Positions 34,320 through 42,969 of a stretch of DNA of 64,000 nt are shown here, one piece after another. The stretch lies in assembly GCF_008728835.1 (NCBI RefSeq), contig NZ_CP042582.1:620001-684000 (forward strand), given 5' to 3'. This DNA is from Hypericibacter adhaerens (GTDB taxonomy: Bacteria > Pseudomonadota > Alphaproteobacteria > Dongiales > Dongiaceae). The notes under the pieces were generated by a model, which saw nothing but the letters and a program-made list of their open reading frames with translations, ran no database searches and was not told where the DNA came from. Position 1 is the stretch's first letter, and every line of letters starts with the position of its first letter. The translations under genes and the position numbers were made by a program.

Positions 34320-35555
34320 TCAGTCGTAACCGTCTTCGAGCGGATAATCCGAGAGCAGCAGCGGCCCCTCGGCGGTGATCCAGACCGGCTGCTCGAGCTT
34401 CACGCCCTCGGGGCCGCCGACGGCGCCGACATAGCTCTCGCAGCAGACCACCATGTTCTCCTCGAACAGCCCGTCATAGGCGCCCCATTCCTCGTCCTCG
34501 GGATACCAGATCAGCGGGTATTCGACATTGAGCCCGCAGCCATGGGCCACGTCGGCATAGCGGTTGGGGTGGTAGATCTCGGGCAATGCATAGGCCCGGG
34601 CCGAGAATTCGAGAAAGCGGATGCCGGGCTTCAGCAAGGCCATGTTGTGGTCGAGCTGGGCGCGCGCGGCCGCATAGAGCCTGCGCTGCGCGTCGCTGGG
34701 CTTGCCGCCATCGACGGTCCAGGCCCGCGAGATGTCGGTGTAGAAGCCCATCGGCCCGATCAGGTCGGTGTCGAAGGAGAGCATCTCGCCCCGGCGCATC
34801 GGCCGGTCCGAGGCCTCCTGGAACCAGGGATTGGTGCGCGGGCCCGCCGTCAAGAGCCGGGTCTCGGGATATTCCCCGCCGCGGGCCAGGATCGCCTTGA
34901 GCAGCAGCCCGAACGCCGCCTGCTCGGTCATGCCGGGTTCGATCCCGTCCCGCATTTCGGCGACCGCCGCGTCGCAGGCCTCGAAAGACCGCTTGAGGGC
35001 GCGGATCTCCTCGAGCGATTTCCGCGCCCGGGCCCGCTCCAGCATGATCTTGCCGTCGACCAGCGTCAGCCCCTGCGCCTGGAGGGCGAGCGCGGTCGGC
35101 ACATCGAAGCGGTCGACGGCGAGCCGCCGGTTGGCGCCGCCATGGGCGCGAACGAGCTCCGCGATCTCGGCCGCCCATCTGCCGGCGATCTCGGGCGCGC
35201 GCTCGGCCACGATCACGTAGTCGGCCGACCAGGCGGGCCTGATCTCGTCGACGGTCTCGAGGCCCGCCGCCAGATGCTTGCTGGTCATGAGGTCGAACAG
35301 GATGCAGGGTCCGTTCGCCGCCACGAACCCGTAGCGGACGAAATTATGCATCGTCCAAACCTGCATATTCCGGCTGCCGGTGGCATAGCGCAGATTGATC
35401 GGATCGAAGATGAGGGCGGCCGCGACGTCATGCTCGGCGAGCTGGCGCCGCAGGCGCTCGAGGCGGCCATGCCGGATCGCCGCCTCGTCGATGGGCCGGC
35501 GGTCCGCGAGCAGCGCCTTCGCCTGAGGGAGCGTGCAGGAATTGGCCTTTGTCAT
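34320..35555 (-). CDS. M24-family metallohydrolase (creatinase/Xaa-Pro peptidase fold) with DddP-like metal-site spacing
   Basis: A 411-residue two-domain protein. Candidate metal ligands are Asp262 and Asp264 (FDTDLIGP), Asp274 (TDISRAW), His338 (HGCGLNVEYP), Glu373 (CESYVG) and Glu388 (KLEQP). From memory, the DMSP lyase DddP uses D295, D297, D307, H371, E406 and E421, exactly the same spacing. However the residue equivalent to its catalytic D377 is Val344 here, so lyase activity is doubtful and a peptidase or related role is equally possible. ATG 35555 gives the family-like start MTKANSC; the much longer reading frame upstream is antisense to the ATPase gene. Confidence 0.82.
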   Translation of the reverse strand: MTKANSCTLPQAKALLADRRPIDEAAIRHGRLERLRRQLAEHDVAAALIFDPINLRYATGSRNMQVWTMHNFVRYGFVAANGPCILFDLMTSKHLAAGLETVDEIRPAWSADYVIVAERAPEIAGRWAAEIAELVRAHGGANRRLAVDRFDVPTALALQAQGLTLVDGKIMLERARARKSLEEIRALKRSFEACDAAVAEMRDGIEPGMTEQAAFGLLLKAILARGGEYPETRLLTAGPRTNPWFQEASDRPMRRGEMLSFDTDLIGPMGFYTDISRAWTVDGGKPSDAQRRLYAAARAQLDHNMALLKPGIRFLEFSARAYALPEIYHPNRYADVAHGCGLNVEYPLIWYPEDEEWGAYDGLFEENMVVCCESYVGAVGGPEGVKLEQPVWITAEGPLLLSDYPLEDGYD

Positions 35556-35590
35556 CGGGACAACCGTACTAAGGTCAGGTGCGGCCGGGG

Positions 35591-38404
35591 TCACGGTCCG
35601 GGCTCCGGTTGTGGGCCGTCCGGGGGCCCGGCCCGCCGGGGCGGCATTCCGAGACCAGTCTGGAAGAGCCCGAGGCGAACGAGCAAGGCCTTCTCGATCT
35701 CCAGGACCGCCATCAGGAGAATGCCCGCCGCCATGACGATGGCGCCGTCGGCGACGGACAAGGGCCGGCTCGAGAACAGCCGCTGCATCGGCGGAAGATA
35801 GGTGAAGGCGGCCTGAGCCGCGATCACCGTCGCGAGCGAGATCAGCACCGGTCTGGTGCCGAGCACGCCGCGCCAGGTGATCGACGCGCCGGTCAGGTAG
35901 CGCACATTGAAAAGATAGAAGATCTCCAGCACCACGATGGTGTTCACCACCATGGTCCGCGCACCCTCGAGCCCGAGACCCCGCGCGATCGCCAGATCGA
36001 AGATCGAGAAGCTCGCGACCGTGAAAAGCAGCGAGACGAAGATCACCCGCCAGACCAGGAAGGGCGACAGCAGGGCGTTGTGCCGGCCGCGCGGCGGCCG
36101 CTGCATGATGTCGGGCTCCGCCGGCTCGAAGGCCAGCACGAGCCCCAGCGTCACCGCGGTCAGCATGTTGATCCAGAGGACTTGCGCCGGGGTCAGCGGC
36201 AGCGAGAAGCCGAGCAGGATCGCGCTCACGATGACCATGGCCTCGCCGCCGTTGGTCGGCAGGGTCCAGGCGATGACCTTGCGCAGATTGTCGTAGACCG
36301 TCCGCCCCTCGCGAACGGCGGCGACGATCGACGCGAAGTTGTCGTCGGCCAGCACCATTTCCGCCGCTTCCTTGGCCGCCTCCGTGCCCTTGCGGCCCAT
36401 GGCGATGCCGATATCGGCCTGCTTGAGCGACGGGGCGTCGTTCACCCCGTCGCCCGTCATGGCCACCACGTCTCCCGCGGATTGCAGGGCCTGGACGATG
36501 CGCAGCTTGTGCTCCGGGCTGGTCCGCGCGAATACGGTGGCGCGGCGCGCCAGGGCCGGCAGCTCGCGGGGTCCGACCCGGTCGAGCTCGGCGCCGAGCA
36601 GCGCCTCGGGCTTGTCGGCGAGGCGCAGCTGGCCGGCGATCGCCAATGCCGTCGCCGCATGATCGCCCGTGATCATCTTGACGGCGATGCCGGCCGAGCG
36701 GCATTCGGCGACCGCGGCGATGGCCTCCTCGCGCGGCGGGTCGATGAAGCCCACGATGCCGAGAAAGAGAGCGCCCTCGACATGGCCGGGGGCGAGCCGT
36801 TGCGGGGCCGCCGCGAGCGGCTTTACGGCGAAGCCGAGCACGCGCTGGCCTTCGGCCGCGGCCTGCGCGATCGCCCGGGTCCAGCGCTCGTGGTCGAGCG
36901 CGGCCGTGCCCTCGGGACGGGCTTCGGCGGCGCACAGCGACAGGAGCTTCTCCGGCGCGCCTTTGACATGGATGACGCTCCGGCCGTCGCCGCCGCGGTT
37001 CAGCGTCGCCATGAACCGATGCTGCGAGTCGAAGGGAATCTCGTCGAGGCGCGTCCAGGCTTGCCGTGCCGCCTCGATATCGAGCCCCGATTTGATGGCG
37101 AGCGCGATCAGCGCTCCCTCCATCGGATCGCCGACGACCTGCCACCGGCCGTCATGCTCGGCCAGCCTCGCGTCGTTGCAGAGCAGGCCCGTCCGGATCA
37201 GATCGTTCGCCGGCATCGTCCGGTCGGCGGTGATCGTCTTTCCGTCCAGGGACAGCGTCCCGGCGGGGTCGTAACCGGACCCCGAAGCTTCGATCCGGCC
37301 GGCGGCGGTCACGAGCCGCGCCGCCATCATCTCGTTGCGGGTCAAGGTGCCGGTCTTGTCCGAGCAGATCACCGAGGTCGCGCCGAGCGTCTCGACCGCG
37401 GGCAACTGGCGGATGATGGCGTTTCGCCGCGCCATGCGCTGGACGCCGACGGCGAGCGTGATGGTCATCACCGCCGGCAGCCCCTCCGGGATCGCGGCGA
37501 CGGCCATGCCGACGACCGACATCAGGGCGTCGGCCCATCCCATGTTGCGGATCAGGTGCGCGAACAGGAAGACCAGGACCGAGATGGCGACGATGATTCC
37601 GGTCAGCCAGTGGCCGAACCGGTTGATCTGGCGCAGCAACGGCGTGGTCAGCGGCTGGACCTCGTGCAGCAAGGTGCTGATCTTGCCGATCTCCGTGCCG
37701 GTGCCGGTGGCGACGACCACGCCGGTGCCCTGGCCGGTCGTGACCAGGGTGCCCGAAAAGCACATGCAGAAGCGGTCGCCCAGCGGCGCATCGCCGGAGA
37801 CCGCGCCTTCATGCTTGTCGGCCGGCACCGATTCGCCTGTCAGCAGCGATTCGTCGATCGCGAGCCCGCGCGCCCGCACGAGCCTCAGATCCGCCGGAAC
37901 GCGGTCGCCGGCCTCGAGGACGACCATGTCGCCGGCGACGATCCCGGCGGCATCGACACTGACGCGATGCCCGTCGCGCAGCAGGTTCGCCCTCGGCGCG
38001 ATCAGGTTCCGGATGGCGCCGAGCGCCTCCTCGGCCTTGCCTTCCTGCACATAGCCGACGATGGCGTTGATGACGACGACGGCGACGATCACGCTCGCGT
38101 CGATGCCATGGCCGAGAAACCAGGCGGTCGCGGCCGAAACCAGCAGAAGCCAGATCAGCACATTGTTGATCTGGGCCAGAAGCCGCGCCAGGCGGCTCCG
38201 CGGCCTGACGGCCGGCAGTCGGTTCGGTCCCTGCCGGCGCAGCCTCTCGGCGGCGTCGCTGCCGGTCAGTCCGCGAGGCGAAGCATCGAGGGCCTTCAGC
38301 ACCTGTTCGATCGGTTGCGCGTGCCAGCCGGGTGCCGCCGTCGCGTCCGAGGGGCGCCCGGCGGGGGCCGCCCTCGACGCGGCATTCTGCGAGGGATCTG
38401 TCAT
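35591..38404 (-). CDS. P-type cation-transporting ATPase (P2 type, CtpF-like)
   Basis: A 937-residue membrane ATPase. The actuator motif TGES is at 189-192, the phosphorylation motif DKTGTLT has Asp349, the hinge GDGVNDAPSLK is present, and helix 4 reads PEGLP (306-310). Together with NGGEAM in helix 5 and NMLTAVTLGLVLAFEP in helix 6 this points to the P2 Ca2+/Mn2+-type group, like mycobacterial CtpF. The helix-6 Asp of SERCA-type Ca2+ pumps is Ala here. The N-terminus has a cation-ATPase N domain (residues ~25-75). It is read in the same direction as the M24 gene, 36 bases away. The transported ion is not certain. Confidence 0.92.
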   Translation of the reverse strand: MTDPSQNAASRAAPAGRPSDATAAPGWHAQPIEQVLKALDASPRGLTGSDAAERLRRQGPNRLPAVRPRSRLARLLAQINNVLIWLLLVSAATAWFLGHGIDASVIVAVVVINAIVGYVQEGKAEEALGAIRNLIAPRANLLRDGHRVSVDAAGIVAGDMVVLEAGDRVPADLRLVRARGLAIDESLLTGESVPADKHEGAVSGDAPLGDRFCMCFSGTLVTTGQGTGVVVATGTGTEIGKISTLLHEVQPLTTPLLRQINRFGHWLTGIIVAISVLVFLFAHLIRNMGWADALMSVVGMAVAAIPEGLPAVMTITLAVGVQRMARRNAIIRQLPAVETLGATSVICSDKTGTLTRNEMMAARLVTAAGRIEASGSGYDPAGTLSLDGKTITADRTMPANDLIRTGLLCNDARLAEHDGRWQVVGDPMEGALIALAIKSGLDIEAARQAWTRLDEIPFDSQHRFMATLNRGGDGRSVIHVKGAPEKLLSLCAAEARPEGTAALDHERWTRAIAQAAAEGQRVLGFAVKPLAAAPQRLAPGHVEGALFLGIVGFIDPPREEAIAAVAECRSAGIAVKMITGDHAATALAIAGQLRLADKPEALLGAELDRVGPRELPALARRATVFARTSPEHKLRIVQALQSAGDVVAMTGDGVNDAPSLKQADIGIAMGRKGTEAAKEAAEMVLADDNFASIVAAVREGRTVYDNLRKVIAWTLPTNGGEAMVIVSAILLGFSLPLTPAQVLWINMLTAVTLGLVLAFEPAEPDIMQRPPRGRHNALLSPFLVWRVIFVSLLFTVASFSIFDLAIARGLGLEGARTMVVNTIVVLEIFYLFNVRYLTGASITWRGVLGTRPVLISLATVIAAQAAFTYLPPMQRLFSSRPLSVADGAIVMAAGILLMAVLEIEKALLVRLGLFQTGLGMPPRRAGPPDGPQPEPGP

Positions 38405-38495
38405 GCCTGGCCTCCTCGGCGGTGCGCAAAACCGGGCATGGCCCGCGGGCCCTCGCGCTCGTTCCCTGGCGTTCGGGAAGGCGGTCCGGCGGCGG

Positions 38496-39620
38496 TCAGG
38501 ACCCGCCCACGGCGAAGAAGGGCACTCCCAGCGCGGTCTCCTCGACCTCGATGCCGAGGCCCTTGCCGCGGGGCGCCGTCATGGAGCCGCCGCGCGCGTC
38601 GAAGGCCTTGTCGGCAAAGCCCGGGCGGGTGTGGCGGCTCGTGACCCAGTTGTAGAAGTCGCAGGTATGCTGGCGCACGGACTCCGGTGTGGAGAGCATG
38701 AGGTGAGCGGTCACGGCCGTGTTGATCTCGGCCCCGCCGGTATCCTCGATGGTGACGCCGATGCCGAGGCCCGCCGCCGCGTCGCGGATCAGCTTGGCCT
38801 TGGTGATGCCGCCGACGCGCGTCACCTTGATGGTGATGCCGTCGATCAGCCGGTCGCTCCAGGCGCGCATGAAGCTCGAGAGCCCGTCGATGGTCTCGTC
38901 CAGAACCAGCGGCCGGTCGCAATGGGCGCGCACGGCCAGATTGGCCTCGTAGGAGGCGCAAGGCTGCTCCAGCACATAGTCGAGATCGCGCGTGGCGCGC
39001 AGGAACTCGAGCGCCTGCTGCTGGCGCCAGGCGGCGTTGGCATCGGCGAAGATCACGGTGCCGGTCGGCACCGCGTCCAGCACCGCTTCCATGCGCGCGA
39101 TGTCGTCCTTCACCTCGAGCCCGACCTTGACCTGCAGCCGCCGATAGCCTTCGGCGATGTATTTCTTCGCACGCAGTGCCATGGCCTCGGGTGCGGCTTG
39201 GGGCACCGAGCGGTAGAGCGCCATGCGGTCGCCGAACCGTCCGCCCAGCGCCTCGGCGAGCGGGATGCCGGCCTGCTTCGCCTTGATGTCCCAGCAGGCC
39301 ATGTCGAGCGCCGCCTTGGCGTAAGGATGGCCGTTCAGCAGCAGATCCATGCGCTGGTTGATCGCATCCACCTGGGCCGGGTCCTGCCCGATCAGCGCCG
39401 GTGCCAGCTCCGCGAGGCCGGCCCGCGCGCCGCCGACGAAGGCGGGATCGTAGAAGGAGCCTAAGGGCGCCATCTCGCCCCAGCCGGTGATGCCCGCATC
39501 GGTCTCGATCTTGGCGATGCTGGATTCGAAGCCCTCGGCCGAGCGCCCGCCCGAGCAGGTATAGGTGCCGTCGCGGAAGGGCTGGTCCTGAGCAAAGAGG
39601 CTGATCCGCGTGATCTTCAA
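38496..39620 (-). CDS. enolase-superfamily (mandelate racemase/muconate-lactonising) enzyme, hydroxyproline-dehydratase/epimerase-like
   Basis: A protein of about 374 residues. TTG 39620 is the chosen start: it gives LKITRISLFAQ, the family N-terminus, with GGGGAG 8 bases upstream; a longer frame to 39770 has no domain. TCSGGRSAEGFESSIAKIET and the capping domain are typical of cis-3-hydroxyproline dehydratase or 4-hydroxyproline-betaine 2-epimerase relatives. The catalytic-region LQVKVG, the metal ligands (FADANAAW, VLDETI region) and EDTGGAEI are visible. The exact reaction is not decided by the sequence alone. Next to it is a divergently arranged LysR/oxygenase unit, possibly using the same type of amine or amino acid. 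Confidence 0.83.
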   Translation of the reverse strand: MKITRISLFAQDQPFRDGTYTCSGGRSAEGFESSIAKIETDAGITGWGEMAPLGSFYDPAFVGGARAGLAELAPALIGQDPAQVDAINQRMDLLLNGHPYAKAALDMACWDIKAKQAGIPLAEALGGRFGDRMALYRSVPQAAPEAMALRAKKYIAEGYRRLQVKVGLEVKDDIARMEAVLDAVPTGTVIFADANAAWRQQQALEFLRATRDLDYVLEQPCASYEANLAVRAHCDRPLVLDETIDGLSSFMRAWSDRLIDGITIKVTRVGGITKAKLIRDAAAGLGIGVTIEDTGGAEINTAVTAHLMLSTPESVRQHTCDFYNWVTSRHTRPGFADKAFDARGGSMTAPRGKGLGIEVEETALGVPFFAVGGS

Positions 39621-39681
39621 GACCCTGCTCCCCGGGTTGGCGGCAATGCGGGCCCAGCCTGCCACAATGGACCGGGCATCA

Positions 39682-40587
39682 CTACCGCAACTCCTGCCGC
39701 AGCCACTCGACGAAGGCCGATACCGTGCGCTGGCTGGCGCGCGAATGCGGATGAACCGCGCAATAGGCATAGCCCAGCGGCAGCGCCTTGCTGAAGGGTG
39801 TCACCAGCCTTCCATCCGCGAGCTCGTCGCGGGCGAGAAGCGTCTGGCCGAGGGCGACGCCGAAGCCGGCGGCGGCGAGGTCGATCGCGAGGCTCGACAT
39901 CCGAACCATATGACCGAGGCCGATCTGCGGCGTCCGCGCGATCCCGTTCGCGTGGAACCATGCGGCCCAGGTCGGATAGGAGGCGAAGCTCGCCCCCCAA
40001 TCGACATGGATCAGGTCCTGGTCCGCGATCGCCTCGGGGCCGTCATTGCCATGAGGCTGGCGCGCGAGAAATGCCGGCGAGCAGAGCGGCAGCACCTCAT
40101 CCTGCAGCAAGGGCAGGGTCACCAGCTCCGGATAGAGATGCTGGCCATAGCAGATGCGCAGGTCGATATGGTGGCGCGCGAAATCCACGGGGTCGTCCTC
40201 GACGCGGATCTCGTAGCGCAGGTCGGGCTCGCGCGCGGCGAAAGCCTCAAGACGGCGGTTGAGCCAGCGCACCGCGACCGAGGGCAGCGTGCTGATGACG
40301 AAGCGGGAGGGCGGATTTCCCTCCAGCATCCGTTGCGTCATGGCCGCGAGCCGGTCGATGATCTCCGCGCTGTCTGCATAGAAGGCGAGGCCGGCATCGG
40401 TGAGCTGAAGCTGGTTGTTGCGCCGGACGAAGAGCTGCTTGGAGAAGAATTCTTCGAGGATCTTGACCTGCTGGCTGATCGCGCCCGGCGTCACGCCGAG
40501 CTCTCGGGCCGCGAGGCTGAAGCCGCCGCAGCGGGCGCTCGCTTCGAAGGCCTTCACGGCATTGAGGGGCGGTAATCGACGGCTCAT
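39682..40587 (-). CDS. LysR family transcriptional regulator (GcvA-type)
   Basis: A 301-residue regulator. The opening LPPLNAVKAFEASARCGGF and SLAARELGVTPGAISQQVKI helix-turn-helix are typical of the GcvA subgroup. An effector domain with LYPELVTLP follows. It is divergent from the Rieske oxygenase gene, and the 118-base gap contains a perfect palindrome (40611-40623) that it likely binds. It also lies in the same direction as, and 61 bases upstream of, the enolase-superfamily gene, so it may be part of that operon. Confidence 0.93.
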   Translation of the reverse strand: MSRRLPPLNAVKAFEASARCGGFSLAARELGVTPGAISQQVKILEEFFSKQLFVRRNNQLQLTDAGLAFYADSAEIIDRLAAMTQRMLEGNPPSRFVISTLPSVAVRWLNRRLEAFAAREPDLRYEIRVEDDPVDFARHHIDLRICYGQHLYPELVTLPLLQDEVLPLCSPAFLARQPHGNDGPEAIADQDLIHVDWGASFASYPTWAAWFHANGIARTPQIGLGHMVRMSSLAIDLAAAGFGVALGQTLLARDELADGRLVTPFSKALPLGYAYCAVHPHSRASQRTVSAFVEWLRQELR

Positions 40588-40610
40588 GACGCTTCCGGCG
40601 GGTCACTCTT

Positions 40611-40623
40611 ATAGAAATTCTAT
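40611..40623. promoter_or_regulatory. candidate LysR operator
   Basis: ATAGAA-A-TTCTAT, a perfect 13-base palindrome between the divergent LysR and Rieske oxygenase genes, 24 bases before the regulator start. It fits the T-N11-A form expected for LysR sites. A second related half-site (ATAATTTCT) follows about 10 bases downstream. Confidence 0.65.
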
Positions 40624-40705
40624 CGGTATATGATAATTTCTGCGGTGTTCAGAAAGTTTTACTAAGGATAGCGTGAGCGGCAGAAAGGGCAAGGGAGAGA
40701 AGCCC

Positions 40706-41845
40706 ATGGGGGAGGCCGTCCTGCGGGAGCTCGGCGAAGCGCTCGAACGCTGCCAGGACCAGCGCTATGACCGCGCCTGGTCGATGCCGCGCGGCTTCTA
40801 TATCGACCCTGCGGTGCTGGCGCTCGAACGCGAGCATCTGTTCCTGCGGGAATGGGTGTGCGTCGGTCGCGTCGAGGAGCTGGCGCGGCCCGGCGATTAT
40901 CTGACCTTCCAGATCTGCAACGAGCCCGTACTCCTGGTCCGTGGCGAGGACGGCGCGATCCGCGCCTTCTCCAATGTCTGCCGGCATCGCGGCGCGCTCG
41001 TCGCCGGCGGCAAGGGCAACCGGCGGCGCTTGGTCTGCCCCTATCACCATTGGTCCTACGACACGCTCGGACGCCTCGTCGGCACGCCGGGGATCGGCGA
41101 ACGCGAGGATTTCGACCGTCGCGACTGCAAGCTGCCCGAGTTCGCCTGCGAGAGCTGGCAGGGCTTCCTCTTCGTCTGCTGCGCCGACCGGCCGCCGCCG
41201 CTGGCGCCGCGCCTCGCCGCGCTCGAGGCCCGGATCGGGCATTACCATCTCGAGCAGATGGCGCTGCGCTACCTGGCCGACGAGGTCTGGGAGACGAACT
41301 GGAAATGCCTCGTTGAGAACTTCATGGAAGGCTATCACCTCACGCCGCTCCATCCCGAGACGCTGCATCCGGTCAACCCGACGCGGCTCTGCCGCCATTT
41401 CGAGCCCGGCGACGCCTATTTCGGCTATAACGCCGGCTTCTCGCCGACCTTGCCGCGATCGCAGAAGGGCCATCCCGACCTCACCGACGCGGAGGTCGAC
41501 AATTGCGTGATGTTCGCGCTGCCGCCGGGCCTGGTGGTGGGCTGCGCCGGCGACTACAGCTCCTTCCTCTGCGTCCAGCCCGAAGCGACGGACCGCGTGC
41601 GCGTGAAGATGGGCCTCATCTTCTTCGGGGCCGACTGGCCGCAGGACAAGGTGGAGTGGGCGGTCGACCTGTTCCAGCGCACCATGGCGGAGGACAAGGC
41701 CGTGCTGCTGCAGCTCATGCGCGGCCTGAATTCCCGCCATCACGGCGCGGGTCCGCTGGCACCCGCCGACCTCGAAGGACCGGTCCTCGATTTCTACAAA
41801 TATCTGGGCGCCCGGCTCGCGGCCCCGCTTCAGGAATGCCGATGA
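40706..41845 (+). CDS. Rieske-type ring-hydroxylating/demethylating oxygenase, alpha subunit
   Basis: A protein of about 379 residues. The Rieske cluster motif is C92-x-H94 ... C111-x2-H114 (VCRHRG, CPYHHW). The catalytic domain has WKCLVENFMEGYHLTPLHPE, which holds the histidines of the mononuclear iron. It looks like the group that includes glycine-betaine, stachydrine and carnitine oxygenases rather than ring dioxygenases with a beta subunit; this is inference. ATG 40706 with GGGAGAG upstream is preferred over GTG 40673. No reductase gene is nearby. The next gene overlaps it by four bases. Confidence 0.9.
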   Translation: MGEAVLRELGEALERCQDQRYDRAWSMPRGFYIDPAVLALEREHLFLREWVCVGRVEELARPGDYLTFQICNEPVLLVRGEDGAIRAFSNVCRHRGALVAGGKGNRRRLVCPYHHWSYDTLGRLVGTPGIGEREDFDRRDCKLPEFACESWQGFLFVCCADRPPPLAPRLAALEARIGHYHLEQMALRYLADEVWETNWKCLVENFMEGYHLTPLHPETLHPVNPTRLCRHFEPGDAYFGYNAGFSPTLPRSQKGHPDLTDAEVDNCVMFALPPGLVVGCAGDYSSFLCVQPEATDRVRVKMGLIFFGADWPQDKVEWAVDLFQRTMAEDKAVLLQLMRGLNSRHHGAGPLAPADLEGPVLDFYKYLGARLAAPLQECR

Positions 41846-42642
41846 CGCGGCCCCTGAATCATCTGCTCGATCTGGAGCGCTATCCGCTCGACCGGCCGGA
41901 GGCGCCGGAAACGAAGGCGCTGATCGCGCGCTGCCAGGCCGATCTCGAGGCCGAAGGCATGTTCGATCTCGAGGGGTTCGTCCGCCCGGCCGTCATCGCG
42001 GCCTGCGCCGAAGAGCTCCGGCCGCGGATGGCGACGGAATCCTTCACCCATCAGCGCTGGCACAATGTCTATTTCCGGCCGGAGGTGCCGGGTCTCGCGG
42101 CCGACCATCCCGCGCTGCACCCGGTGAAGACGGTTCACCACACTCTGTGCGCGGATCAGCTCGGGAACTCGGCGCTGAAGCCGATCTATGAATGGCCGGC
42201 GCTGGCGCGCTTCCTGGCGACGGTGCTGAGGCTTCCCGAGCTCCACACCATGGAAGACCCGCTCGCCAGCATCAATGTCATCACCTATCGCGCCGGCGAA
42301 ACCCTGAACTGGCATTTCGACCGCTCGCAATTCACCACGACCTTGCTGATCCAGGCGCCCGAGGCCGGCGGCGAGTTCCAGTATCGCAGCGATCTGCGCT
42401 CGGAGAACGACCCGAACTATGACGGCGTCGTCCGCGTGCTGCGCGGCGAGGATCCCGCCGTTCGCACCCGTGGCGTGACCCCCGGAACGCTCAATGTCTT
42501 CAAGGGCCGCAACACGCTGCACCGGGTCACGCCGCCCGTTGGCCCGCGCGAAAGGCTGATCGCCATCTTTTCCTATTACGAGCGGTCCGGCGTCCGCTTC
42601 AGCGCGGAGGAACGTCTGGGCTTCTACGGGCGTGCGGATTAA
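41842..42642 (+). CDS. 2-oxoglutarate/Fe(II)-dependent oxygenase (HalD/BesD-like fold)
   Basis: A 266-residue protein with the facial triad His158-x-Asp160 (NWHFDRSQF) and His227, plus Arg238, which would bind 2-oxoglutarate. The flanking pattern NVITYRAGE...TTTLLIQAPEAGGEF resembles the HalD/BesD amino-acid halogenase clan. Since the Asp is kept rather than replaced by Gly, hydroxylation is expected and not halogenation. The start overlaps the Rieske gene (ATGA at 41842). Two different oxygenases acting in sequence on one amino-acid-like compound is a reasonable reading of this pair. The identity of the substrate is unknown. Confidence 0.85.
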   Translation: MTRPLNHLLDLERYPLDRPEAPETKALIARCQADLEAEGMFDLEGFVRPAVIAACAEELRPRMATESFTHQRWHNVYFRPEVPGLAADHPALHPVKTVHHTLCADQLGNSALKPIYEWPALARFLATVLRLPELHTMEDPLASINVITYRAGETLNWHFDRSQFTTTLLIQAPEAGGEFQYRSDLRSENDPNYDGVVRVLRGEDPAVRTRGVTPGTLNVFKGRNTLHRVTPPVGPRERLIAIFSYYERSGVRFSAEERLGFYGRAD

Positions 42643-42969
42643 GGACCGGTCATGAGCGGACGAGCGTTCGGACGCGGCGTCGCCGATTGCAAACCGCTCG
42701 CAAGGTAAGAACGCCCAAGACGGGCGATCCTGATTTCCCGGACAGGCTCCCGACGGGCTTGGTCGTCAAGAAGCGGGTCTTGGCGGCTCCGGCGCCGATA
42801 TTTTCTTGTGGGCAGGGGGCCCGCGCCTCGCGCTAGGATGATCCTCGGGGAATTCGGGAGCATCGCCATCGATAAGGGCCCAAGGGCGGAAGCGGCTCGA
42901 CCGATCTTCCGCGACCGGGCGGCCCTGTGATAACGTGTTGAAAACAAACACAGACTGGGAGACTTCACA
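42643..42969. other. 327-base intergenic region before the peptide ABC operon
   Basis: No gene is visible. It should hold the promoter of the operon that starts at 42970; the sequence TTGAAAACAAACACAGACTGG just before the ribosome binding site is a local AT-rich stretch. I cannot define boxes. Confidence 0.5.

Noticed and set aside
35579-38644. A 1021-residue open frame on the forward strand
   Set aside because: Shadow of the P-type ATPase gene, which has every family motif on the opposite strand.
39621-39770. Upstream extension of the enolase-superfamily enzyme
   Set aside because: It overlaps the LysR gene's 3' end, lacks family sequence, and a ribosome binding site precedes TTG 39620.
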